Below are positions 35,332 to 42,191 of a DNA stretch of 46,223 bases, piece by piece; within the stretch, counting starts at the first letter, position 1, and every line of letters begins with the position of its first letter. The DNA is from Bacteroidales bacterium (lineage in GTDB: Bacteria > Bacteroidota > Bacteroidia > Bacteroidales > P3): NCBI GenBank assembly GCA_009783885.1, contig WRCN01000018.1, forward strand, positions 1 to 46,223, given 5' to 3'. The position numbers were made by a program, and so were the translations under genes. The notes below the pieces were generated by a model that had not been told where the DNA came from, searched no databases, and was given only the letters and a program-made list of their open reading frames with translations.

Positions 35332-35423
35332 AGACGCGATTAATCGCGTCTTTACACTTTGTAACATTTTCACGTTATCCGACGTTTGGCGGTTTTTGGG
35401 CGAACACGTGGGTTCGCCCCTAC
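35332..35423. repeat. Two palindromes between nusG and rplK
   Basis: AGACGCGATTAATCGCGTCT (35332-35351) is a perfect 20-bp palindrome. GGGCGAAC-ACGTG-GGTTCGCCC followed by CTAC (35398-35423) belongs to the GTAGGGG family. Confidence 0.8.
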
Positions 35424-35424
35424 A

Positions 35425-35964
35425 TTATTCCTTTTCGACTTGGGTGAAACTCAATTCTAACGGGGTTTTCCGTCCGAAAATTTTCACCATCACCTTTAAT
35501 TTTTTCTTTTCCTCGTTGACTTCTTCGATAACGCCTGAGAAATTGTTGAACGGTCCGTCGATCACCTTCACAGGTTCTCCAACGATAAACGGTTCAAGCA
35601 TTTCTTCAGCGGCATCGCTCAACTCATCTACTTTGCCCAAAATGCGGTTTACTTCCGCAGGACGCATAGGAATAGGATCGCCTCCTCCTAAAAAGCCGAT
35701 GATGTTCGGAACATTGCGAATGATATGAATGATCTCTCCAATCAGATAAGCCTCAATCAAAATGTATCCGGGCAAATAGGAACGCTCTGTGCTCACTTTT
35801 TTCCCGTTTTTGATTGTGAATACCTTTTCGGTTGGAATCAAGACTTGGCTAATGTAATCTTGCAATTTGGAGATTTGAATTTCTTTTTCAAGATATTCCT
35901 TTGCTTTTTTTTCTTTTCCGCCGATTGCACGGACTACATACCATTTTTTGACCTGTTCGCTCAT
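35425..35964 (-). CDS. nusG: Transcription termination/antitermination protein NusG
   Basis: 179 residues. The NGN domain ([24 protein letters not shown], '[10 protein letters not shown]', '[14 protein letters not shown]') is followed by a KOW domain ([26 protein letters not shown]). It binds RNA polymerase and links transcription to translation or Rho. Position after secE is the usual one. Confidence 0.96.
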   Translation of the reverse strand: MSEQVKKWYVVRAIGGKEKKAKEYLEKEIQISKLQDYISQVLIPTEKVFTIKNGKKVSTERSYLPGYILIEAYLIGEIIHIIRNVPNIIGFLGGGDPIPMRPAEVNRILGKVDELSDAAEEMLEPFIVGEPVKVIDGPFNNFSGVIEEVNEEKKKLKVMVKIFGRKTPLELSFTQVEKE

Positions 35965-36081
35965 ACCATTGAAATTAAAGGGTAGAATAGAAATTATATA
36001 GAGTTGCTGTTGGTGATTGCCATAGACGTGGAAGCCGTCTGCAGTCCGAAAAATCTCGAAAATCCACCACTCAGCAGGTTT

Positions 36082-36297
36082 TTACATCATGCTGTAAACA
36101 TATCCTAAAACGCCTTTCCACATGGACGAACTGTGAACACCCACAGCCATATCCATCAGGAACACCACCATAGCGATGATTAAAGAGGCAATAAACACAA
36201 CAACTGCGCTGTTTTGCAACTCGGCAAACGTGGGCCAAGATACTTTTTGCATCAATTCCACGTAACTTTCTTTCACGTAATTAACTACTGATTTCAT
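36082..36297 (-). CDS. secE: Preprotein translocase subunit SecE
   Basis: 71 residues with one transmembrane helix (about 34-54, VVFIASLIIAMVVFLMDMAV). The amphipathic N-terminal helix contains 'YVKESYVELMQKVSWPTFAELQNSA', whose VSWPT motif is the SecE hallmark. First gene of the nusG/ribosomal unit; the tuf and tRNA-Trp genes often found upstream in Bacteroidetes are absent. Confidence 0.95.
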   Translation of the reverse strand: MKSVVNYVKESYVELMQKVSWPTFAELQNSAVVVFIASLIIAMVVFLMDMAVGVHSSSMWKGVLGYVYSMM

Positions 36298-36344
36298 TTC
36301 TTTAGGATTGTTTATCTTATACTTAAAAATACTTTATTGGGGTG

Positions 36345-36376
36345 CAAAGGTACGAAAAATAATTGGAATAACCAAA
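36345..36376 (-). promoter_or_regulatory. Promoter of secE-nusG-rplKAJL
   Basis: Read on the minus strand: -33 TTTG (36373-36376), a 20-nt spacer, and -7 TACCTTTG (36345-36352), 47 bp before the secE start. Confidence 0.75.
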
Positions 36377-36404
36377 TTTTTTGGAAAAAATCTGATTTTT
36401 TTAC

Positions 36405-36451
36405 CGTCATGTCAAGCGGAGCAAAGCGCAGTCGAGACATCCCCTTGCTAT
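36405..36451 (+). repeat. 47-bp inverted repeat, left copy
   Basis: Starts CGTCATGTCAAGCGGAGCAA and ends CATCCCCTTGCTAT. It matches the reverse complement of 37558-37604 at 43 of 47 positions. The CoiA-like gene lies between the copies. Confidence 0.85.
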
Positions 36452-36632
36452 GCGAACGCACGGACGTGGACGTCCGCACGAGCGGTTTTAACGGACAGCG
36501 GCTTGCCGAAGTGGCGGTGTTTCTATTTGTGGCTACACTTTCGGCGTGATGTTTTTTATTTCCTTGTAGTTTCGGCGGAGAGTAGTAGCCATTTTGGCAA
36601 ACCGCAAGTTACACGAAGTGCCCTCTCCTAAA

Positions 36633-37436
36633 TTATTTTCTTCTTCCTTTTGATTTATAGTAATTTTTAATTGCATATTGTTGTCTTATACGACTTGTAC
36701 GATTTGCCTCAATTTCTTCTATACTCGGACCACTTCTTCTTACATTGCTATAATTTGGTGATAATTGATAATTTATATTATTCCTTTGCTGTATAGAATT
36801 TACATAATTCACATAATTTATACAATTCATTTGATTAAAAAATACTAGATTTGAAGGAGTTTTTATTTTATTTTCAACATTTTCTAAGTCTTCAATAGAG
36901 TCTAACTTAATTCTGATTAAAACTGTGTTGTTTTTTGAGCAATATTCTAGTACATTATTTTCAGGTTCGTGTTTATCAACAACTTCAATAATAATTGAGG
37001 CATTTCCTTGTTCATTGATTAAAACTAAATCAGGTCTGCATTTTTCCAAAGAATACTCCATTTTGATTTCAGAAATACCAAGTATTAAATTTCCGTTATG
37101 TTCTTTTTTACAAATATTACAAATCCAGAATATTTCTAAAGGTGTATTATTTTTAATACTTTCCAAAATATAATTGAACAACATTTTTTTAAATGTTTCG
37201 TGTAAATAACCCTCCCCACCACCATTGCCACAATTATTTGTTTTATTTTTATGACAAAAATGCTTTTGTCTTATTTTACCATTTCTAAAAATCAATTCTT
37301 CTTTGCAAACAGGACAATGATATTTTTCGCCAGATAATGCGTTTTCTATGAAAATAATGTTTCCATTATTGGTTTCTGCATATTTATATAAAATTTCCAT
37401 AATTTTTAGACTCTTTTTTGGCATTTCGTGTAACAT
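36633..37436 (-). CDS. CoiA-like protein with zinc-finger and PD-(D/E)xK-like motifs
   Basis: 267 residues, very AT-rich compared with its neighbours. An N-terminal cysteine cluster (CPVCKEELIFRNGKIRQKHFCHK) fits the zinc-binding region of the competence CoiA family. A possible nuclease core follows: 'CRPDLVLINEQGNASIIIEVVDKHE', with PD and E-x-x-x-K-like spacing. CoiA proteins act in natural transformation, processing incoming DNA, but the family is also seen in mobile or defence contexts. The gene is bracketed by 47-bp inverted repeats and has a palindromic site upstream. A shorter start (MEILYKYAE) is possible. Assignment is moderate; transfer is likely from base composition. Confidence 0.6.
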   Translation of the reverse strand: MLHEMPKKSLKIMEILYKYAETNNGNIIFIENALSGEKYHCPVCKEELIFRNGKIRQKHFCHKNKTNNCGNGGGEGYLHETFKKMLFNYILESIKNNTPLEIFWICNICKKEHNGNLILGISEIKMEYSLEKCRPDLVLINEQGNASIIIEVVDKHEPENNVLEYCSKNNTVLIRIKLDSIEDLENVENKIKTPSNLVFFNQMNCINYVNYVNSIQQRNNINYQLSPNYSNVRRSGPSIEEIEANRTSRIRQQYAIKNYYKSKGRRK

Positions 37437-37459
37437 GTAAATATACGCAATTTTTTTTG

Positions 37460-37501
37460 CAAAGATACAAAAAAATGTTAATAACTCGACAAGTTATTAA
37501 C
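37460..37501 (-). promoter_or_regulatory. Promoter and possible operator of the CoiA-like gene
   Basis: -7 box TATCTTTG on the minus strand at 37460-37467. A perfect inverted repeat GTTAATAACT-CGACA-AGTTATTAAC (37477-37501) covers the expected -33 region, so a dimeric regulator could occlude it. Confidence 0.5.
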
Positions 37502-37557
37502 AAATTGACACTTTTTTCAGAGAAAATTATACGAAATTCGAAATTCGAGCGTTATAT

Positions 37558-37604
37558 ATAGCAAAGGGATGTCTCGACTTCGCTTCGCTCCGCTCGACAT
37601 GACG
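37558..37604 (-). repeat. 47-bp inverted repeat, right copy
   Basis: Reverse complement of the left copy with four mismatches. A looser third copy in the left-copy orientation lies at 37688-37741 (CGTCATTCCGAGCGAAGC ... CCCCTTGCTA). Confidence 0.85.
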
Positions 37605-37625
37605 ATGAATATAATTGAGATAGGG

Positions 37626-37670
37626 GAAGGATAGAGGGTTTGTGGCAAAGCCACAAACCCTCTATCCTTC
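37626..37670. repeat. Perfect hairpin, 21-bp arms, 3-nt loop
   Basis: Arms begin GAAGGATAGAGGGTTTGTGG and are perfectly complementary around an AAA loop. It lies between divergent genes, so a terminator role is unlikely. Such a tight hairpin resembles a cruciform or a single-strand transposition substrate. Confidence 0.9.
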
Positions 37671-37761
37671 TTCTCACGACAAAATGCCGTCATTCCGAGC
37701 GAAGCATACGAAGTATGCGAAGTCGAGGAATCCCCTTGCTACAACGATAAAAAAATAAAAA

Positions 37762-38043
37762 ATGCAAAAAGGAGGCTACATTTACATCATGACCAACGAT
37801 CACAGAACGACACTTTATATTGGCGTTACTAATGATTTGGAACGTCGTGTTCAGGAACATCGTACACATTTTCACAAACATTCTTTTACAGCAAAATACA
37901 ATTTGGAAAAATGTGTTTACTACGAGTATTTTCTCAATATCGAACAGGCCATAAAAAGAGAAAAACAATTAAAAAAATGGAGTAGAGGAAAAAAAGAAAT
38001 ACTAATCAATCGTTTGAATCCTAAATGGAATAATTTGGTATAA
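37762..38043 (+). CDS. GIY-YIG family nuclease, small
   Basis: 93 residues, single domain. 'GGYIYIMTN' and 'TLYIGVTNDLERRVQEHR' give the GIY and YIG strands with the catalytic Tyr and Arg. The C-terminal half (FLNIEQAIKREKQLKKWSRGKKEILI) supplies the metal-binding Glu and a basic helix. Stand-alone proteins of this UPF0213-like group are common, often near repeats, and their substrate is not established. It starts 20 bp after the third repeat copy. Confidence 0.88.
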   Translation: MQKGGYIYIMTNDHRTTLYIGVTNDLERRVQEHRTHFHKHSFTAKYNLEKCVYYEYFLNIEQAIKREKQLKKWSRGKKEILINRLNPKWNNLV

Positions 38044-38177
38044 AAACAAAAAAACAGAAATAAAAGGTGAGTTCTGTGTCTGCACAGCCACTACTTTCGT
38101 AATGATTAGGTCCTTTTTGTTCTGTTTTCAGACTGCAAAATTACAACATTTTTTTGGAATAACCAAATTTCTACTGA

Positions 38178-39446
38178 TTAAAATTCCTCAGTTTTATTCA
38201 CTGAATTTTGATCAAACGGTTTTCGAACGCGAATGTAGTTTTCCGTAAAACCGTACAGCCAACCATTGTGATTATCGGCTTCCCAAAGGACTTTCGAAGG
38301 ATTTAGGCGATGATTTTTGCAGAAATCGGCATGTTTTTTTTCGGATAGTTCGTGCAAACGTTCGCTGCGTTGTTTTTTCACTTCTGCGGAAACTTTTTCG
38401 GGCAAATTTATGGCAGGCGTATTTGGGCGTTCAGAATAAGGAAATATGTGTAAAAACGTTAAAGGCAGCGATTCAATAAATTGATACATATTCTCAAAAT
38501 TCTCATCGGTTTCGCCGGGAAATCCAACAATAACATCGGCTGCAATGAATGCGTGAGGCATTGCTGTTTTGATTTTTTGCACACGTTCGGCGAATAATTC
38601 TCGCGTATAACGGCGTTTCATCAGTTGCAAAATTTTGTTTGAGCCCGATTGCAACGGAATGTGAAAATGGGGTAAGAACGCTCGTGATTTTGCTACGAAA
38701 TCTACGATTTCATCGGAAATTAAATTCGGTTCGATGGATGAAATTCGGTAGCGTTCGATACCTTGAATTTGGTCGAGCGCTTGAATGAGTTGGAAAAACG
38801 TTTCATTGGTTGATTTTCCGAATTCGCCAATGTTTATGCCTGTTAGAACGATTTCTTTGGTGTCTGATTTGGCGATTTTTTCGACAATTTTCAGGGTGTT
38901 TTCAATCGAGTCATTACGATTTCGTCCGCGTGCGTGCGGAATTGCGCAGTAAGTGCAGAAATAATCGCAGCCGTCTTGGATTTTCAGAAATGTTCGTGTG
39001 CGGTCGTCTGCGGAATAGGCAACGACGAAATCCGTACCCGTAGGGGCGGGGTTCGCCCGCCCCATTTGCAAATATTTATCACAATTTCCATCGGGGCGGG
39101 CAGACCCCGCCCCTACGAGATATTCCAACAACCGATGTTTATCCGCATTCCCCAACACATAATCCACACCTTCAATTTTCGCAATTTCATCGGGACTGAC
39201 TTGTGAAAAACAGCCAACCACAGCAATCTTGGCATTCGGGTTTTGTCGAATGGCTTGACGAATGGCTGTTCGGCATTTTTTTTCCGCCAAAGCGGTAACC
39301 GTGCATGTGTTGATAACATACACGTCTGCAACAGTCTTAAAATCGACTAATTCATAGCCGTCTTCAACAAATTTTCGTCCTAAATCCGAAGATTCGGCGA
39401 AATTTAATTTGCAACCTAATGTGTGAAATGCAACGGCTTTTTTCAT
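38178..39446 (-). CDS. mtaB: tRNA t6A37 methylthiotransferase MtaB
   Basis: 422 residues from the ATG at 39446. Radical SAM enzyme that adds a methylthio group to t6A37 in tRNAs reading ANN codons. The N-terminal domain carries the auxiliary cluster cysteines (LGCKLN, INTCTV, VVGCFSQ). The radical SAM motif CDYFCTYC follows, then a C-terminal TRAM-like region. Between LGNADKHRLLEYL and RTRTFLKIQDG, the linker holds about 26 extra residues (111-136) encoded by a GC-rich palindrome. The promoter -7 box lies only 5 bp upstream of the ATG, so the mRNA may have almost no leader. Confidence 0.92.
   Translation of the reverse strand: MKKAVAFHTLGCKLNFAESSDLGRKFVEDGYELVDFKTVADVYVINTCTVTALAEKKCRTAIRQAIRQNPNAKIAVVGCFSQVSPDEIAKIEGVDYVLGNADKHRLLEYLVGAGSARPDGNCDKYLQMGRANPAPTGTDFVVAYSADDRTRTFLKIQDGCDYFCTYCAIPHARGRNRNDSIENTLKIVEKIAKSDTKEIVLTGINIGEFGKSTNETFFQLIQALDQIQGIERYRISSIEPNLISDEIVDFVAKSRAFLPHFHIPLQSGSNKILQLMKRRYTRELFAERVQKIKTAMPHAFIAADVIVGFPGETDENFENMYQFIESLPLTFLHIFPYSERPNTPAINLPEKVSAEVKKQRSERLHELSEKKHADFCKNHRLNPSKVLWEADNHNGWLYGFTENYIRVRKPFDQNSVNKTEEF
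39040..39116 (-). repeat. GTAGGGGC palindromic element inside mtaB
   Basis: On the minus strand GTAGGGGCGGGGTCTGCCCG begins a 77-bp element that ends with its near inverse (GGGCGGGCGAACCCCGCCCCTAC, shown here only by its ends GGGCGG and CCCCTAC). It is translated in frame as VGAGSARPDG ... GRANPAPT. The same family occurs between genes at 17085, 33038, 34809 and 35398. Confidence 0.85.
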
Positions 39447-39450
39447 TTTG

Positions 39451-39561
39451 CAAAGATACGAAAAATAGTTTATAAAGTTTGTAAAGTTCATAAAGTTTAT
39501 AAAGTTGCTTCAAATTTATAATGATAAATTGCTATTGTGTCATTTTTTTTTCGTATCTTTG
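39451..39561. promoter_or_regulatory. Divergent promoters for mtaB and sufE
   Basis: -7 TATCTTTG on the minus strand (39451-39458) for mtaB and on the plus strand (39554-39561) for sufE. Between them lies a single-arm array of the 9-nt AAGTTTRTA repeat (39465-39506). No clear -33 box on either side. Confidence 0.6.
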
Positions 39562-39589
39562 CATTTATCAATCAAAAAATCGAAACACA

Positions 39590-40018
39590 GTGAACACCAT
39601 TCCTGAAATAGAACATCAAATCGTAGAGGAATTTTCCAAATTCGATGAGTGGTTGGATCGCTACAACTATTTGATAGAGTTGGGTAGAGAGTGTCCGGCT
39701 ATCAGCGAAAGCGAAAAAACGGAAGCGAATTTGATTAAAGGCTGTCAGTCGCGCGTGTGGCTGAGCACAGAGTTTGTGAATGGAAAAATTATTTTCAAAG
39801 CGGATAGCGACGCCGTAATCACGAAAGGAATTGCGAGTTTATTAATTCGCGTGTTTTCGAACCAAACGCCCGATGATATTCTGAACGCTGATCTCACGTT
39901 TTTAGATACCATCGGACTTCGCACACACCTTTCGCCAACACGCTCAAACGGATTAACTGCCATGATAAAACAAATGAAACTTTATGCCATGGCGTATAAA
40001 ATGAAAAGTCAAAATTAA
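39590..40018 (+). CDS. sufE: SufE-like cysteine desulfuration protein
   Basis: 142 residues from a GTG start at 39590. The open frame continues upstream, but the promoter lies inside that part, so the longer protein is rejected. SufE accepts persulfide sulfur from the desulfurase SufS for Fe-S cluster assembly. The acceptor cysteine is C52 in KGCQSRVW, and the 'LIELGRECP' and 'GLRTHLSPTRSNGL' motifs are typical. sufS is not in the window. MtaB, next door, is an Fe-S enzyme, but a functional link is only suggestive. Confidence 0.93.
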   Translation: MNTIPEIEHQIVEEFSKFDEWLDRYNYLIELGRECPAISESEKTEANLIKGCQSRVWLSTEFVNGKIIFKADSDAVITKGIASLLIRVFSNQTPDDILNADLTFLDTIGLRTHLSPTRSNGLTAMIKQMKLYAMAYKMKSQN

Positions 40019-40022
40019 AAAA

Positions 40023-40082
40023 ATGGCTTCGACTCCGCTCAGCCATCAGAACCATTGCGGTCGTTGAGCGGAGTCGAAACGC
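40023..40082. repeat. TTCGACTCCGCTCA-core palindromic element (copy 3)
   Basis: Half 1: ATGGC, core TTCGACTCCGCTCA, GCCAT. Half 2: CGT, reverse-complement core, ACG. It fills the sufE-exbB spacer. Confidence 0.9.
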
Positions 40083-40110
40083 CCGCAAATCAATCAAAAA
40101 CTAAAAAAAT

Positions 40111-40800
40111 ATGTTTCTACAAATCACACACCCCGAAACTGTCGACCAAATCGTAGCACCTCTCGTAAAAACTTCGGAAAGCATTCCCGTGATGAAATTG
40201 GCTGTACTTGGCGGCTGGATTATGATTCCGCTGTTATTGCTTTTGATCATTGCTATCTACATTTTTATCGAACGGCTGATTTTAATCAATCAATCCTCGA
40301 AAGAGCCGAGCAATTTTATGAATACCATTCGGGATTTTATTCACGATGGACGTTTAGATTCCGCGAAAGCGCTATGTGCAAACACCGACACCCCGATTGC
40401 ACGCATGATTGGTAAAGGTATTTCGCGTGTCGGAAAACCGCTGAATGATATTAATGCGGCTATCGAAAACGTTGGAAAATTAGAAGTTGCTAAACTCGAA
40501 CGCCGTTTGAGTTGGCTTTCTACAACAGCAGGCGCTGCACCGATGATCGGTTTTTTGGGAACGGTAACCGGTATGATCCGCGTGTTTTTTGCGATGGCTG
40601 CTGCCGGAAATAATATTGAAGTCAATATGTTGTCGGGCGGTATGTACGAGGCAATGGTAACAACTGTGGCGGGTTTGATTGTCGGCATTATTGCTTATAT
40701 TTGTTACAATTATTTGGTGGCTCGTATCGAAAAAATGGTGTTCATTTTAGAGGCGAGAGCAACCGAATTTATGGATTTATTGCATGAACCTGTAAAATAA
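40111..40800 (+). CDS. exbB: ExbB/TolQ/MotA family proton channel
   Basis: 229 residues with three transmembrane segments: about 30-50 (LGGWIMIPLLLLLIIAIYIF), 145-170 (GFLGTVTGMIRVFFAMA) and 185-205 (TTVAGLIVGIIAYICYNYL). The 'STTAGAAPMIGFLGTVTGM' block is conserved across the family. With ExbD and TonB it uses the proton gradient to drive outer-membrane receptors. exbD follows after 6 bp and tonB overlaps exbD, so the three form one operon. Confidence 0.93.
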   Translation: MFLQITHPETVDQIVAPLVKTSESIPVMKLAVLGGWIMIPLLLLLIIAIYIFIERLILINQSSKEPSNFMNTIRDFIHDGRLDSAKALCANTDTPIARMIGKGISRVGKPLNDINAAIENVGKLEVAKLERRLSWLSTTAGAAPMIGFLGTVTGMIRVFFAMAAAGNNIEVNMLSGGMYEAMVTTVAGLIVGIIAYICYNYLVARIEKMVFILEARATEFMDLLHEPVK

Positions 40801-40806
40801 TCAACC

Positions 40807-41238
40807 ATGGCTATCCCAACAAGACACAAACGCTCGGATCAATTTAGTTTGGCATCCATGTCGGATTTGGTTTTTCTGTTGTTGATTTTCTTTGTTCTAT
40901 TGTCAACATTAGTCAGTCCGAATGCGATTAAACTCTTACTCCCATCGAGCAATAGCAAAACGATGGCGAAGCAAACCACCGCAGTTTATATCAACGAAAA
41001 CCACGAGTTTTTCATCATTGACTCCAGTCAAGAAATTTATATTGGCGACGATATCGATCGGTTGATGACCGAACTTGCAGCGCGAATTGCCAACGAAACA
41101 GAGGCTTCTGTTGTTATACGCGCAGACAAAAGCGTCGAAATCCAATATGTGATGTATGTGTACGACGCCGTGATTGCAATTAACGAGCAAACAGGAGCGA
41201 AACACAGTGTGATTATAGCAACATCGCCCAAGAGATGA
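40807..41238 (+). CDS. exbD: Biopolymer transport protein ExbD/TolR
   Basis: 143 residues. A single N-terminal transmembrane helix contains the essential aspartate, D20 (MSDLVFLLLIFFVLLSTL). A periplasmic domain follows (SVEIQYVMYVYDAVIAINEQTGAKHSVIIATSP). Partner of ExbB. The stop codon overlaps the tonB start by 4 bp (ATGA). Confidence 0.93.
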   Translation: MAIPTRHKRSDQFSLASMSDLVFLLLIFFVLLSTLVSPNAIKLLLPSSNSKTMAKQTTAVYINENHEFFIIDSSQEIYIGDDIDRLMTELAARIANETEASVVIRADKSVEIQYVMYVYDAVIAINEQTGAKHSVIIATSPKR

Positions 41239-42026
41239 TGACCGAACGCCAACGCAATACAATAGCAGCAGCCGGCACTGTAATCATTCTCGGATTATTG
41301 TGTATTTTGTTGTTGCTTTTCAGTTTGTCGCGCCCCTATCCTCCCCCACCCGAATACGGTTTGGAAATCATGGGCGCAGGCTCAGAAGGCGCAGGCAGAG
41401 CACAGTCTAATGTTACGCCGCAAACGCCCACCACATCTGCGCAACAACCTTCGGAAGGCGAAAATGTGGTAACGGAAAATAACGAACAAGTGTCTATTCC
41501 AAGGCAATCCACAACTCAAACCCGAAATCCGAGACCTGTTGAAACGCCGACGACTACGCAGCAAGAAGTCAAACCTCAACCTCAAGAACCTGAAATCAAT
41601 CAAGCAGCCTTGTTTCCAGGCATGAGAAACACGCAAGGCAGTGGTCAAGGCACAGGCAGTTCCGACGGCAGTGGCAGCGGTAGTGGACAAGGCAGCGGAA
41701 CGGGTTCAAGCACGGGAACAGGCGCTGGAGCAGGAAATTTTGGAGAGGGATCGGGATCGTGGAGATTGGACGGGCGTCAAGCCAATAGTTTACCCAAACC
41801 CGTCTATAATTCCGATGAACAGGGCGTTGTAGTGGTTAGAATTACCGTCAATCGCGATGGCGTTGTTGTGAGAGCAGAGCCAGGTGCTCAAGGCACTACA
41901 ACAACCAGTACATTCCTTCACCAAACGGCAAAAGAAGCCGCTTTGAAATCACGTTTCAGCGTAAATAGAGATGCGCCCGAACAGCAGGTGGGGACGATTA
42001 CGTATCGGTTTGTGAAGGTGAACTAA
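41235..42026 (+). CDS. TonB family energy-transducing protein
   Basis: 263 residues. One N-terminal transmembrane helix (about 12-32, AGTVIILGLLCILLLLFSL) is followed by a Pro/Gln/Thr-rich spacer. A striking Gly/Ser-only stretch lies at about 137-175 (GSGQGTGSSDGSGSGSGQ). The C-terminal TonB domain is 'VVVVRITVNRDGVVVRAEPG' to 'VGTITYRFVKVN'. Overlap with exbD makes translational coupling likely. It could serve the TonB receptor at 17120-19936 and others. Confidence 0.88.
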   Translation: MMTERQRNTIAAAGTVIILGLLCILLLLFSLSRPYPPPPEYGLEIMGAGSEGAGRAQSNVTPQTPTTSAQQPSEGENVVTENNEQVSIPRQSTTQTRNPRPVETPTTTQQEVKPQPQEPEINQAALFPGMRNTQGSGQGTGSSDGSGSGSGQGSGTGSSTGTGAGAGNFGEGSGSWRLDGRQANSLPKPVYNSDEQGVVVVRITVNRDGVVVRAEPGAQGTTTTSTFLHQTAKEAALKSRFSVNRDAPEQQVGTITYRFVKVN

Positions 42027-42191
42027 ATTTAGTTATGAATTATCAGTTATGAGTTGCTTCGCCTTGTAGTTGTAAAGTTTATAAAGAGGTGCGTGTATTT
42101 ATGTGCTGCACGCAAGCAGACGATACAGTGCTGCGGACAAACAATGAAACGCAAAAATAAACGTTAAAGCGAAAGCGAAGAATAAATAATT

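Larger units (their letters stand above)
36298..36632. other. 335-bp gap: secE promoter and degenerate repeats
   Basis: Contains the secE promoter (36345-36376), the left copy of a 47-bp inverted repeat (36405-36451), and a GGACGTCC palindrome (near 36472). A further imperfect inverted pair follows (CGGCTTGCCGAAGTGGC and GCCATTTTGGCAAACCG). No gene was seen. Confidence 0.6.
37437..37761. other. 325-bp divergent spacer rich in palindromes
   Basis: Between the CoiA-like and GIY-YIG genes. Holds a -7 box, an operator-like palindrome, the right 47-bp repeat, a perfect 21-bp-arm hairpin, and a third related repeat (37688-37741). No coding sequence seen. Confidence 0.7.

Noticed and set aside
37690-37968. 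Minus-strand open frame opposite the GIY-YIG gene
   Set aside because: No family features; the plus-strand frame has clear GIY-YIG motifs.
36298-38177. Insertion sequence in the repeat-rich island
   Set aside because: No transposase or remnant was found in any frame; only repeats, a CoiA-like gene and a GIY-YIG gene.
38044-38177. Small RNA or terminator between the GIY-YIG gene and mtaB
   Set aside because: Only a weak inverted similarity (AAAACAGAA..AAAGG and its inverse) was seen, not enough to call.
39521-39589. Longer sufE protein starting at an upstream ATG
   Set aside because: The promoter -7 box (39554-39561) lies inside it, and the extra residues are not SufE-like.
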